Assembly: GCA_030745815.1 (NCBI GenBank)
Contig: JASLNX010000126.1
Location: forward strand, 1 to 17,068
Source of the DNA: an archaeon
GTDB taxonomy: Archaea; Iainarchaeota; Iainarchaeia; Iainarchaeales; GCA-2688035
DNA length: 17,068 nt
Reading direction: 5' to 3'
Each line of letters begins with the position of its first letter. Within the stretch, counting starts at the first letter, position 1. Position numbers and translations under genes: made by a program. The notes beneath the pieces are model-generated. The model was not told the origin of the DNA and did no database searches. It was given only the letters and a program-made list of their open reading frames with translations. Below are positions 1 to 5,733 of the stretch, piece by piece.

Positions 1-27
1 CCCAAAAAAATTTGATAATAATAGTAT

Positions 28-104
28 AACCCGGAAGAATAAAACCCTTTGGAGTTGTGGAAGCAAACCACTTCCGGTATTCCGGTTTGGGTTTCTTACT
101 TTTT
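28..104 (+). other. Possible structured RNA or leader with T-rich end
   Basis: This non-coding stretch has several complementary blocks. CCGGAAG at 31-37 pairs perfectly with CTTCCGG at 71-77, TGG at 58-60 can pair with CCA at 68-70 inside it, and AAACCC at 42-47 can pair with GGGTTT at 89-94, which would cross the first stem. CCGGAA at 31-36 can alternatively pair with TTCCGG at 80-85. A T-rich run (TTTCTTACTTTTT, 92-104) follows, as at an archaeal transcription end, and an A/T-rich possible TATA region lies at 12-28. A second short hairpin sits at 107-124. It does not fold as a tRNA and matches no riboswitch class that I recognise. It could be a small RNA, the 3' end of an upstream transcript, or chance pairing. 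No function is assigned. Confidence 0.25.
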
Positions 105-150
105 GGCCAGAGTTTGAAAAACTGGAGTTATGTTTTAGTTCTACATTAGC

Positions 151-160
151 TTTAAAATAA
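151..160 (+). promoter_or_regulatory. Putative TATA box for the sepF unit
   Basis: The stretch TTTAAAATAA lies 51-60 nt before the sepF ATG. A start about 25 nt downstream would leave a short leader containing the SD site at 197-205. A second A/T-rich candidate (GTATAATATC) lies at 175-184 but would place transcription start inside or after the SD. Confidence 0.35.
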
Positions 161-196
161 CAATTGCGGGAAAGGTATAATATCAATTTAATTTAT

Positions 197-205
197 GGGG
201 TGATG
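197..205 (+). promoter_or_regulatory. Strong Shine-Dalgarno site of sepF
   Basis: GGGGTGATG closely matches the archaeal SD consensus GGAGGTGATC complementary to the 16S rRNA 3' end. The spacing of 5 nt to the ATG at 211 fixes that start. Confidence 0.7.
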
Positions 206-210
206 CCAAA

Positions 211-570
211 ATGGCTTTTTTGGAGAAAGTTCTTAGAAAAGAAGATGGAATTGATATAGAGGAATTCCTAAACAATCTTGATACAGAAGACGAAAATATT
301 TACGATGACGCAGACGCTTTTGTTAAGCCAATGGCTCTTAACGGAGACGAAGACATAGAGAACATTGTAAAAGAGTTAAAGCAAGGAAACATTGTTTTAC
401 TCAACATCGAAGGCCTTAGCAAGAGAAACGCGATAAAGCTAAAAGAGCTTATCACAAAGATAAAATCCAATACTGAGGAAATAGATGGTGACATTGCCAG
501 AATTTCACACGACAAGGTTTTGGTTACGCCGAGCAAGGTAAAAATTATTAAGAAAAAAGAAGTCCAGTAG
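211..570 (+). CDS. sepF: Archaeal SepF-like cell division protein (DUF552)
   Basis: This 119-aa protein has the layout of archaeal SepF, the membrane anchor that links FtsZ to the membrane at the division site. Residues 1-20 form a short, potentially amphipathic N-terminal helix (MAFLEKVLRK...) that would bind the membrane. An acidic linker follows at about 21-39. The SepF/DUF552 domain spans about 40-115 and shows the family signatures: DEDIENIVKEL, GNIVLLNIEGL, GDIARI at 93-98 and VTPSKVKI at 105-112. Length is normal for an archaeal member. The start is fixed by the strong SD 5 nt upstream. The next gene begins 10 nt after the stop, so the two are probably cotranscribed. Family assignment is by pattern recognition of these motifs; the role in division is inferred from the family. 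Confidence 0.88.
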   Translation: MAFLEKVLRKEDGIDIEEFLNNLDTEDENIYDDADAFVKPMALNGDEDIENIVKELKQGNIVLLNIEGLSKRNAIKLKELITKIKSNTEEIDGDIARISHDKVLVTPSKVKIIKKKEVQ

Positions 571-580
571 ATAGGTAACT

Positions 581-1333
581 ATGTATCTGGGCAACCCTTC
601 TCTGCCTATTTCTGTTGACGCAAACGTGGCTAAGGAACTAGCCAAAAGCGCGCTCAAAGAAAGGAACTGGAAAGATGTTTCCATTAACTCAGTAAAGGTT
701 GTCTATACTCCGTACTATCTATTTGACTACGTTTCCTACTCTGAAAAGGAACAGCACGGGCAAGATATTGTAAGCGGTGTTGAGAAAGGACGCCTTGTGT
801 TAAACCCTGAAACAACAGAACTTGTTGAGAAAGGGATTTCAGCAATTAACGAAAACGAGTTCTCAAACGAAGTTCCTGAAGGAGTAGAATTTGAATTGCG
901 TAAAGCAAGCCTTGGTGGAAAAAGCGCTGAAAAAGTTTGCCAACTTAAAACTGCTGAAAAATTCGCAAAGCCTGTTGAAAAAGCGCTTGTTGAAAACGTA
1001 ATACTTTTCTATATCCCGGTTTGGGAAATTAAAGCACAAATTGATGAACAGGAAATTGAACTGCACCTTGGAGCGGTTAACCAAGGGATTTTGGACGAAG
1101 ACAAAATTCCCACAAGGGAGAAAACAGATTCAGAACTTGTTAAAGAAGCCCTAAACGAATTACAAAACCCAAAGGCATGGGTGCGCTACAGCCGCGAACT
1201 GCTTGGCATGGCAATAACTAGAAAAAGTGGAAGAGGTAGCTCAGAACTACTTGACTCACTTAGGGAAAAGCCGCTTCGAATAATTACAATTGTTTTGATA
1301 ATTATTTTAATTATTGTTGTTCTTTTGCCGTGA
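581..1333 (+). CDS. Tail-anchored membrane protein of unknown function, paired with sepF
   Basis: I do not recognise this 250-aa protein. It has a soluble, charged region of about 230 residues and a single C-terminal hydrophobic helix at about 232-249 (IITIVLIIILIIVVLL) preceded by basic residues (REKPLR), so it looks tail-anchored with its bulk in the cytoplasm. It lacks a signal peptide. Two segments look alike: KVVYTPYYLFDY at 39-50 and ENVILFYIPVWEIKA at 138-152, each a hydrophobic strand with Tyr-x-Pro or Ile-Pro and aromatics followed by an acidic or charged stretch. This suggests two related alpha/beta halves. Only one Cys (C120) is present. It starts 10 nt after the sepF stop, which argues for an operon and for a possible division or membrane role, but that is inference from context. 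Its 3' end overlaps the convergent U32 gene by 23 nt. Confidence 0.8.
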   Translation: MYLGNPSLPISVDANVAKELAKSALKERNWKDVSINSVKVVYTPYYLFDYVSYSEKEQHGQDIVSGVEKGRLVLNPETTELVEKGISAINENEFSNEVPEGVEFELRKASLGGKSAEKVCQLKTAEKFAKPVEKALVENVILFYIPVWEIKAQIDEQEIELHLGAVNQGILDEDKIPTREKTDSELVKEALNELQNPKAWVRYSRELLGMAITRKSGRGSSELLDSLREKPLRIITIVLIIILIIVVLLP

Positions 1334-2102
1334 AAACCAATCTGTCAATTCCAATCTCGTGCAAATCTTTTGGAAGTTCTTTGTTTTCAAAAAAGAGAGC
1401 GTTTCCAAAAAGGAAAAGCGGGTTTTTGAACTGCTCTGCCTCAAACTTGAAACTGTACTTTAAACATTCTTTTTTGCACGGGAAAATTCCAATTTTTTTT
1501 GCAAATGAAAGCTTGTCACAGTTTGCACAGAGGCAAAGCCTGGTTGCTGCAATAAAAGTGAAAGGATGATAAAGAGACGCAGTTAGATCTAAGCCGACAA
1601 GATTTGTTCCGATTCCCTGCAGCAAATTGTCAAGTTCAACCCTCTTAACATTAAAGCCCTTGAGAAGTTCTCTAAAAAGGCCACTTGATACCTGACTTGT
1701 TTTAAGATGCTCTTTTAGTTCGCTTGGCGCCATGTCAAAAGATGCGATTACAGGGTCACGGTACTGCTTGTTTAAGAGCCTGCCACACACTATTTCAGTC
1801 TCTGAATTTTCATGAGCAAGTTTTAGTACTCCAAAATCGTTGACAATTACTTCGTCGTCCCTGGAAAGGGATTTTAGAAGCGGCTCCAACTTTTTAATTC
1901 CAGCAGTAGTGCAAAACGGAGTAACAAGGGAGAAAGGAAGAGACTTTCTTCTACATAATTCTTTTGCTTCGCTTAATTCTTTAAGAGAAGGAAGTCTTCT
2001 ATCACATGTCTCGTGCCCAAAATAAACCCTGTCAAAATCCGATAGGTCGCTCTCTAAAAGCAAGGGAAGAGTTTCTGCAAAAAAGGCCTTTTGTAAATTC
2101 AT
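1311..2102 (-). CDS. U32-family protein, UbiV-like [4Fe-4S] subunit
   Basis: This 263-aa protein is a divergent U32 family member. It has early C33 (GHETCDRR) and a C-terminal cluster C195-x13-C209-x3-C213 (CANCDKL...FPCKKEC). E. coli UbiV binds a [4Fe-4S] cluster through Cys39, Cys180, Cys193 and Cys197, that is C-x12-C-x3-C, so the spacing is nearly the same. Extra Cys190 and Cys192 lie just before. The phrase EVIVNDFGVL at 84-93 is the U32-type strand typical of this family. The ATG overlaps the stop of the preceding U32 gene by 4 nt, so the two are translationally coupled, as expected for obligate heterodimer partners. In bacteria UbiU-UbiV perform O2-independent hydroxylation in ubiquinone synthesis. 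Ubiquinone is not expected in archaea, so the substrate here is unknown. The 3' end overlaps the convergent upstream gene. Confidence 0.72.
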   Translation of the reverse strand: MNLQKAFFAETLPLLLESDLSDFDRVYFGHETCDRRLPSLKELSEAKELCRRKSLPFSLVTPFCTTAGIKKLEPLLKSLSRDDEVIVNDFGVLKLAHENSETEIVCGRLLNKQYRDPVIASFDMAPSELKEHLKTSQVSSGLFRELLKGFNVKRVELDNLLQGIGTNLVGLDLTASLYHPFTFIAATRLCLCANCDKLSFAKKIGIFPCKKECLKYSFKFEAEQFKNPLFLFGNALFFENKELPKDLHEIGIDRLVFTAKEQQ

Positions 2103-3064
2103 TCAAAACCAACCCCTGCATAATAGCAGTTTTTGTAATCGCATTTGTTGTGAAAAAGTTCAAAGTAAAGTTCTCTAAAGCGTTCTTTGGAAGCATTTGA
2201 ATTGGTAAGTTCAATTGCCTGCTTTACTGCCTTAACATCAGAAAGCTTTTTTTCAAGAGAGTGAGCGCGACCTGCAATTTTTACTGAATCAACTTCAAAC
2301 TTTTTAAAGAAGGGAATTGCGCAAAGCCCGCAGTCTCGCATTATTGAATTAGACCATAAAGAAGCGTGCCCTTCTGCAATTCTTTTCTTTTCATCGCTTT
2401 CCTTACCTAATGCCGTTGCCTTGTAAGACGCCCTGCAGGCAAGAGAAGTTGCTTTTGTAAACCCAAGGGACTCTTCTACAAGATGTTGGAAGGTACAAAG
2501 CCCATCAATGTACGGGCAAATAACATTTAGCACAAAGCACTCTGTTGACATCTTCTTTTCTCTTGCATGGCCTGCAAGCTCTTTAATTTCTTCAACCGTT
2601 AAATGCCTTGGGAAAACCATTCTGGAAACGCCTAAGTCGGCAAAAAAATCAATTGCTTGGGAATTAAAAACAGGGTTTCCAGTACTTAACGAAATTTCAA
2701 CGTCAAACTCTTTGTGAATTTTTGAGATAATGGATGCGTCGGCAATTATTAGTGAGTCAACCCCTGCCTTAACTGCTTCCTCTGCTTGTTGCATTACAAT
2801 TGGCAACTGCTTTTCAGAGTAAAAGTGTGCGTTTAGAGTAAGAAAAACCTTCGAACCAAGGGAGTGCGCAATTTCACACGACTGCTTGAGTTCTTCAAGC
2901 GATTCAAGGTTTGCAATTTTGTCATGGCGCAGATTTATGCTGCTTACAAGAGTATAAGTTTTTTGCCAAGCACTATCAACCAATCCGCAGTAGAGTTCAC
3001 TTGCACCGGCCTTTGTAAGAGGCTCTACTTCGCTCTTTTTTGCAAATGGGGCCAGGATATTCAT
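2099..3064 (-). CDS. U32-family protein, UbiU-like [4Fe-4S] subunit (annotated peptidase U32)
   Basis: This 321-aa protein is a U32-family TIM-barrel protein, the class often labelled collagenase-like peptidase. Family signatures are the N-terminal LAPFAKKSEVEPLTKAGASELYCG, ISLSTGNPVFNSQAIDFF at 124-141 followed by LGVSRMVFPRHLTVEEI, ECFVLNVICPYIDGLC at 175-190, and VKIAGRAHS at 261-269. Four cysteines have the spacing C183-x6-C190-x19-C210-x34-C245, close to E. coli UbiU (C169-x6-C176-x16-C193-x38-C232), which ligates a [4Fe-4S] cluster. Further cysteines are C248, C308 and C313. This makes a cluster-bearing, non-proteolytic protein more likely than a peptidase. Other relatives (TrhP/YegQ or RlhA, RNA hydroxylation) are possible, but the partner gene with UbiV-like cysteines favours a UbiU/UbiV-type pair. 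The ATG at 3064 is near-leaderless from the shared TATA box. Confidence 0.8.
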   Translation of the reverse strand: MNILAPFAKKSEVEPLTKAGASELYCGLVDSAWQKTYTLVSSINLRHDKIANLESLEELKQSCEIAHSLGSKVFLTLNAHFYSEKQLPIVMQQAEEAVKAGVDSLIIADASIISKIHKEFDVEISLSTGNPVFNSQAIDFFADLGVSRMVFPRHLTVEEIKELAGHAREKKMSTECFVLNVICPYIDGLCTFQHLVEESLGFTKATSLACRASYKATALGKESDEKKRIAEGHASLWSNSIMRDCGLCAIPFFKKFEVDSVKIAGRAHSLEKKLSDVKAVKQAIELTNSNASKERFRELYFELFHNKCDYKNCYYAGVGFE

Positions 3065-3084
3065 GCAATCGATACTATTGGCGG

Positions 3085-3101
3085 GTTAAAATATTATAAT
3101 A
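3085..3101. promoter_or_regulatory. Shared bidirectional TATA element
   Basis: The 58-nt spacer between the divergent U32 gene (ATG at 3064, minus) and the b5-like gene (ATG at 3123, plus) contains one A/T tract, GTTAAAATATTATAATA. Its centre is about 26 nt from the likely start of transcription on each side, so both messages would be leaderless or nearly so. No SD site precedes either ATG, which fits leaderless translation. One TATA region therefore probably serves both genes and could couple their expression. Confidence 0.5.
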
Positions 3102-3122
3102 CCTTTTGACGTAAATAGAACC

Positions 3123-3428
3123 ATGAAGAAAGCAATTGTTGCCACACTTTTTTTAGTTGTGATATTTATTGGATACCTGTTTTTGGGAAATCCTTCTAGT
3201 GAATGCATTACAATAGAAAAGCTTGAGGTATCGTTTGAAGAAAGCGGAACCTGTCTTGTTGCATTTGACGAAAGCGTTTATGATGTGACGTTTGTAAGCA
3301 ACTGGATTACAGGAATGCACCATGGCGAGCACCTTTGTGGACAAGAGTATTCTGCTGAAGAAATTTCCGGAGGCCCTCACGGCGTAGAAATGATGGGAAA
3401 ATTCAGGATAGCAAAACTTTGCAAATAG
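3123..3428 (+). CDS. Membrane-anchored cytochrome b5-like heme-binding protein
   Basis: This 101-aa protein has one N-terminal hydrophobic segment at about 4-21, acting as anchor or signal peptide, and a small domain at 44-100. The domain resembles the short prokaryotic heme/steroid-binding b5 family: a strand ESVYDVTF at 50-57, then W61-x2-G-x-H66-x3-H70-x-C-G, and PHG at 85-87, followed by MGKFRIAKL. In that family the usual form is YDV..S..W..G.H...H.AG...PHG...L..F. Likely heme ligands are among His66, His70 and His86; which two cannot be told from sequence. Four cysteines (28, 44, 72, 100) could form disulfides outside the membrane. It is divergent from the UbiU/UbiV-like pair over a shared promoter, which suggests an electron-transfer link (inference). 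Its stop codon TAG directly abuts the stop of the convergent NHL gene. Confidence 0.72.
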   Translation: MKKAIVATLFLVVIFIGYLFLGNPSSECITIEKLEVSFEESGTCLVAFDESVYDVTFVSNWITGMHHGEHLCGQEYSAEEISGGPHGVEMMGKFRIAKLCK

Positions 3429-5399
3429 CTATTGCGGAGTAGTAATGTCCCAATCTTCTCCGCCGGAGATTGTTGACTTGTAGTTTAATTCTGAATCGTA
3501 AACCTGAAGCCTTCTGTTAACCTTGTCAACGACGTATATGTCACCATTTGAGGCAATCGCCAAGCCGTGTGGCCAGTTGAATTTGTAGTCCCCCTCCCAG
3601 CCAAAGCTACCGATAGTTTTAATATTTTCGCCTGTTTCTGGGTCCAGCATTCTTACCTTATGATCCTCCATATCAGAAACAATTATTCTTCCCTTACTAT
3701 CAATCTCAATGCCGCCTTCCATCTCAACTATGTCGCTTCCTGCATCAATGTCTCTTACAAACTCAAGCTCTTTGTTGAACAGGTGAATGTTTGAACTCTT
3801 GCTGTCTGCAACGTAAATGTTGTCTTCTGAATCAACTGTTACAGCACTTAGCTCCTTAAACTCAAATTGTTCATTTCCCTCAATTGTTGCAAGATAATTG
3901 TAAGAGGAATCAAAAACTTGCACGCGACTGTTTTGACGATCAGTTACAAATATCCTTCCCTCGCTGTCTAGGGCAACATCTCTTGGGCTGTTAAATTCAT
4001 AATCTCCTGCTCCCTTTGTTCCACCAATTTCGTAAACAAATTCTCCTTTGTCATTAAAGATGGCAACAGCATGATTGGCCTTGTCGGCAATAAATACCCA
4101 GCCTCTTGAATCAATTACTAAATCCCTTGGAAGGTCAAACTTGTAGCCGCTTGCATCTTCAATTTCGCCAATGTATTTGCCGGCAGAGTCCAAGAGCATA
4201 ATCTGGCTCCTTTCTTCTTCACTTACGAAAATGGTTCCGTCGCTTCCGATTGCCATATATCTCGGACTAAAGTAATAATTTGCATATTGTGAAATTGCCA
4301 GACCTTCAAGCTCTTTAACAAAGTTGAATTGGGAATCAAATATCACAATCTTGTTGTTTCCAGTATCAGCAACAATAAACCTGCCTTTTGAGTCTATGTC
4401 AACACTTGCAGGGGCGTCAAATTCATGGGAAATGGTTGCAAGATGCCCAAGGGATAAATCAAAAACCTGCACACGGTTGTTTCCCCTGTCGGCAACAGCG
4501 ATTCTTCCGCCTCGTACTGCAATTGCTGCTGGGTCCCTGAAAGTTACCTTGGTGTTTCCAAGGCCCCCAAGTTCTTGCTCTAAATTGCCAGCCATATCAA
4601 AAACTTTTATCTTGTTGTTCCCGGAATCGGCTACATAAATCTTTCCAGCGGAATAGAAAACGTCCTCTGGTTTGTTAACTCCGGTTATTTCCCAGCTTTC
4701 CGAGGGCGCTCCAACTTCAATAACATCCACAATATCCCCTGGGAAACCCGCAATAGCGAGCTTTCCGTCAAATACGGCTATTCCTTCTAAGTTGCTATGC
4801 AAATCATAGTCACTCTTTGAGATTGTTGAATCAAATTCAAGGTTTCTTCCGAATGCCTGTATCCTAAGATTAAATCTGTCACCAACGTAAATCTTGTCCT
4901 CTAATACCAAAACAGACCTTGGGTTTATGAAATCCGCATTTGTGTTGCCCTTGGCAGTATAGCCTGTGGCTCCAAGATTTGCAAGGTACTCAAGTTCTGG
5001 TGAGTAAATAAGTACACGGTTCTTTTTACTGTCCACAACGTAAATTCTGTCTTTGTCATCAACAGCCACATCAATTGCCGAGGAAAAAAGCAAAAACCTG
5101 CTGTCATCATTTTCAAAGTCGTCAAGGCACTGCTTAAAGCACGTTCCGCCACAATCAATTCCAACCTCTGACACGTCCTGAACTCCGTTTGAACAGGGAT
5201 CAGGAAGAGGAGCAGGAACTAGCGTTGGTAAATAAACAAGTACTGAACCAATAAGAAGAATCAAGACCACTGCTGCGGCTACAACAAAAACCTTTTTCTT
5301 TCTCTTATCCTCTTCTGAGGCTTCTTTAACCAGCATTTTTATTTGCGCAAGATTTGCCGCTTTCGCTGAACCAGGAGCTTGTACCATACCAAATAACAC
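3429..5399 (-). CDS. Membrane-anchored NHL-repeat protein with two beta-propellers
   Basis: This 656-aa protein has a cytoplasmic N-terminus rich in Lys (KRKKK at 32-36), one transmembrane helix at about 37-60 and a large domain outside the cell. Right after the membrane lies a cysteine motif, C69-x13-C83-x3-C87-x3-C91, with the core CSNGVQD...GIDCGGTC, a small module seen before repeat domains in surface proteins. From about 100 to the end I count twelve NHL-type repeats of roughly 42-48 residues, each of the form (P)..(V/I)A(V/I)D..GRI(Y/F)V.D..N.R(V/I).(V/I)F, for example NGDIYVVDKVNRRLQVYDS. Twelve blades fit two six-bladed propellers. NHL propellers bind proteins, peptides or glycans; no catalytic motif is visible. 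The start is GTG at 5399 (leaderless from the TATA box at 5422-5432) or ATG at 5387 with GGTG ahead of it. It is a separate transcription unit from the Hxs locus. Confidence 0.85.
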   Translation of the reverse strand: MLFGMVQAPGSAKAANLAQIKMLVKEASEEDKRKKKVFVVAAAVVLILLIGSVLVYLPTLVPAPLPDPCSNGVQDVSEVGIDCGGTCFKQCLDDFENDDSRFLLFSSAIDVAVDDKDRIYVVDSKKNRVLIYSPELEYLANLGATGYTAKGNTNADFINPRSVLVLEDKIYVGDRFNLRIQAFGRNLEFDSTISKSDYDLHSNLEGIAVFDGKLAIAGFPGDIVDVIEVGAPSESWEITGVNKPEDVFYSAGKIYVADSGNNKIKVFDMAGNLEQELGGLGNTKVTFRDPAAIAVRGGRIAVADRGNNRVQVFDLSLGHLATISHEFDAPASVDIDSKGRFIVADTGNNKIVIFDSQFNFVKELEGLAISQYANYYFSPRYMAIGSDGTIFVSEEERSQIMLLDSAGKYIGEIEDASGYKFDLPRDLVIDSRGWVFIADKANHAVAIFNDKGEFVYEIGGTKGAGDYEFNSPRDVALDSEGRIFVTDRQNSRVQVFDSSYNYLATIEGNEQFEFKELSAVTVDSEDNIYVADSKSSNIHLFNKELEFVRDIDAGSDIVEMEGGIEIDSKGRIIVSDMEDHKVRMLDPETGENIKTIGSFGWEGDYKFNWPHGLAIASNGDIYVVDKVNRRLQVYDSELNYKSTISGGEDWDITTPQ

Positions 5400-5421
5400 C
5401 AGATTATAATAAAGAATTGCG

Positions 5422-5432
5422 AATATTTATAT
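5422..5432 (-). promoter_or_regulatory. TATA box of the NHL-repeat gene
   Basis: Read on the minus strand this is ATATAAATATT, an almost perfect archaeal TATA box. Its centre is about 26 nt upstream of 5401, so transcription would begin within a few bases of the GTG at 5399 and 14 nt before the alternative ATG at 5387. Confidence 0.6.
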
Positions 5433-5452
5433 GTTTCGGTTAACTAAACCAG

Positions 5453-5475
5453 AAAGAAAACGCACCGTCCAAAAA
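5453..5475 (-). terminator. T-rich terminator of the Hxs-like locus
   Basis: Directly after the TAA of the peptide gene the minus strand reads TTTTT (5475-5471), a short GC-richer spacer, then TTTTCTTTCT (5460-5451). Archaeal RNA polymerase stops at such T tracts. It lies just upstream of the NHL gene TATA box and separates the two units. Confidence 0.5.
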
Positions 5476-5697
5476 TTAATATGAATAGTGTGGTGGCGGT
5501 GGTGGAGGCGGTGGAGTACTCAAATGAGTGTGATTGTGAAGGGTTTGTGCATTAACCTCTTTAAGTTTTGATGTAGCCAAAGCTACGCTTGCAAGAATCG
5601 CTCCAAGAGACAACAGAGAATGCTTTGAAATTCTGCCTGTTTCTTCACTCAGATAGCTTGAAATTGTCTTTTTTATTGCAGGAATCTTACCGCTCAT
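5476..5697 (-). CDS. Candidate His-Xaa-Ser RiPP precursor peptide (HxsA-like)
   Basis: This small gene encodes 73 aa. Residues 1-25 are polar and basic (MSGKIPAIKKTISSYL...), 27-42 are hydrophobic (SLLSLGAILASVALAT), then a charged stretch ends in EVNA at 47-50, which looks like a signal-peptidase-type site. The C-terminal segment 51-73 is the likely core: L-H-N-H-T-H-L-S at 53-60, then Thr, eight prolines at 62-69 and H-Y-S-Y at 70-73. It thus carries two His-Xaa-Ser tripeptides (HLS, HYS), the hallmark of HxsA substrates, and a run of alternating His (54, 56, 58). It lies directly downstream of an HxsB-type maturase. A longer reading from ATG 5754 is possible, but the ATG at 5697 fits the TATA box at 5725-5733, leaving a leader of about 6 nt. 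The assignment as substrate is inferred from the HxS motifs plus position. HxsA in bacteria has more HxS repeats, so this would be a minimal form. Confidence 0.7.
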   Translation of the reverse strand: MSGKIPAIKKTISSYLSEETGRISKHSLLSLGAILASVALATSKLKEVNAQTLHNHTHLSTPPPPPPPPHYSY

Positions 5698-5724
5698 AGA
5701 ATCACTATAATAAACTGTTTTGAA

Positions 5725-5733
5725 TTTTATAAA
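5725..5733 (-). promoter_or_regulatory. Internal TATA box driving the precursor peptide gene
   Basis: On the minus strand the sequence is TTTATAAAA preceded by AAAGC, a BRE-like purine stretch. The centre at 5729 puts transcription start near 5703, six bases before the peptide ATG at 5697. The box overlaps the stop codon of hxsB (5727-5729), so the peptide can be expressed separately from its maturase. Confidence 0.55.

Noticed and set aside
1..130. A tRNA gene in the left non-coding region, suggested by the short stems and loops.
   Set aside because: On neither strand is there a T-loop sequence like GTTCRA with flanking stem, nor a 7-bp acceptor pairing at the right distance.
2099..3064. 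A true protease (collagenase-like U32 peptidase).
   Set aside because: The cysteine pattern corresponds to the cluster-binding UbiU type, and a partner with UbiV-type cysteines overlaps it; proteolytic activity in this family is poorly supported.
5488..5513. The GGTGGCGGTGG tract as a simple repeat or regulatory element.
   Set aside because: It is the antisense of eight proline codons using CCA, CCG and CCT mixed, so it is better explained by selection on the peptide than by a DNA microsatellite.
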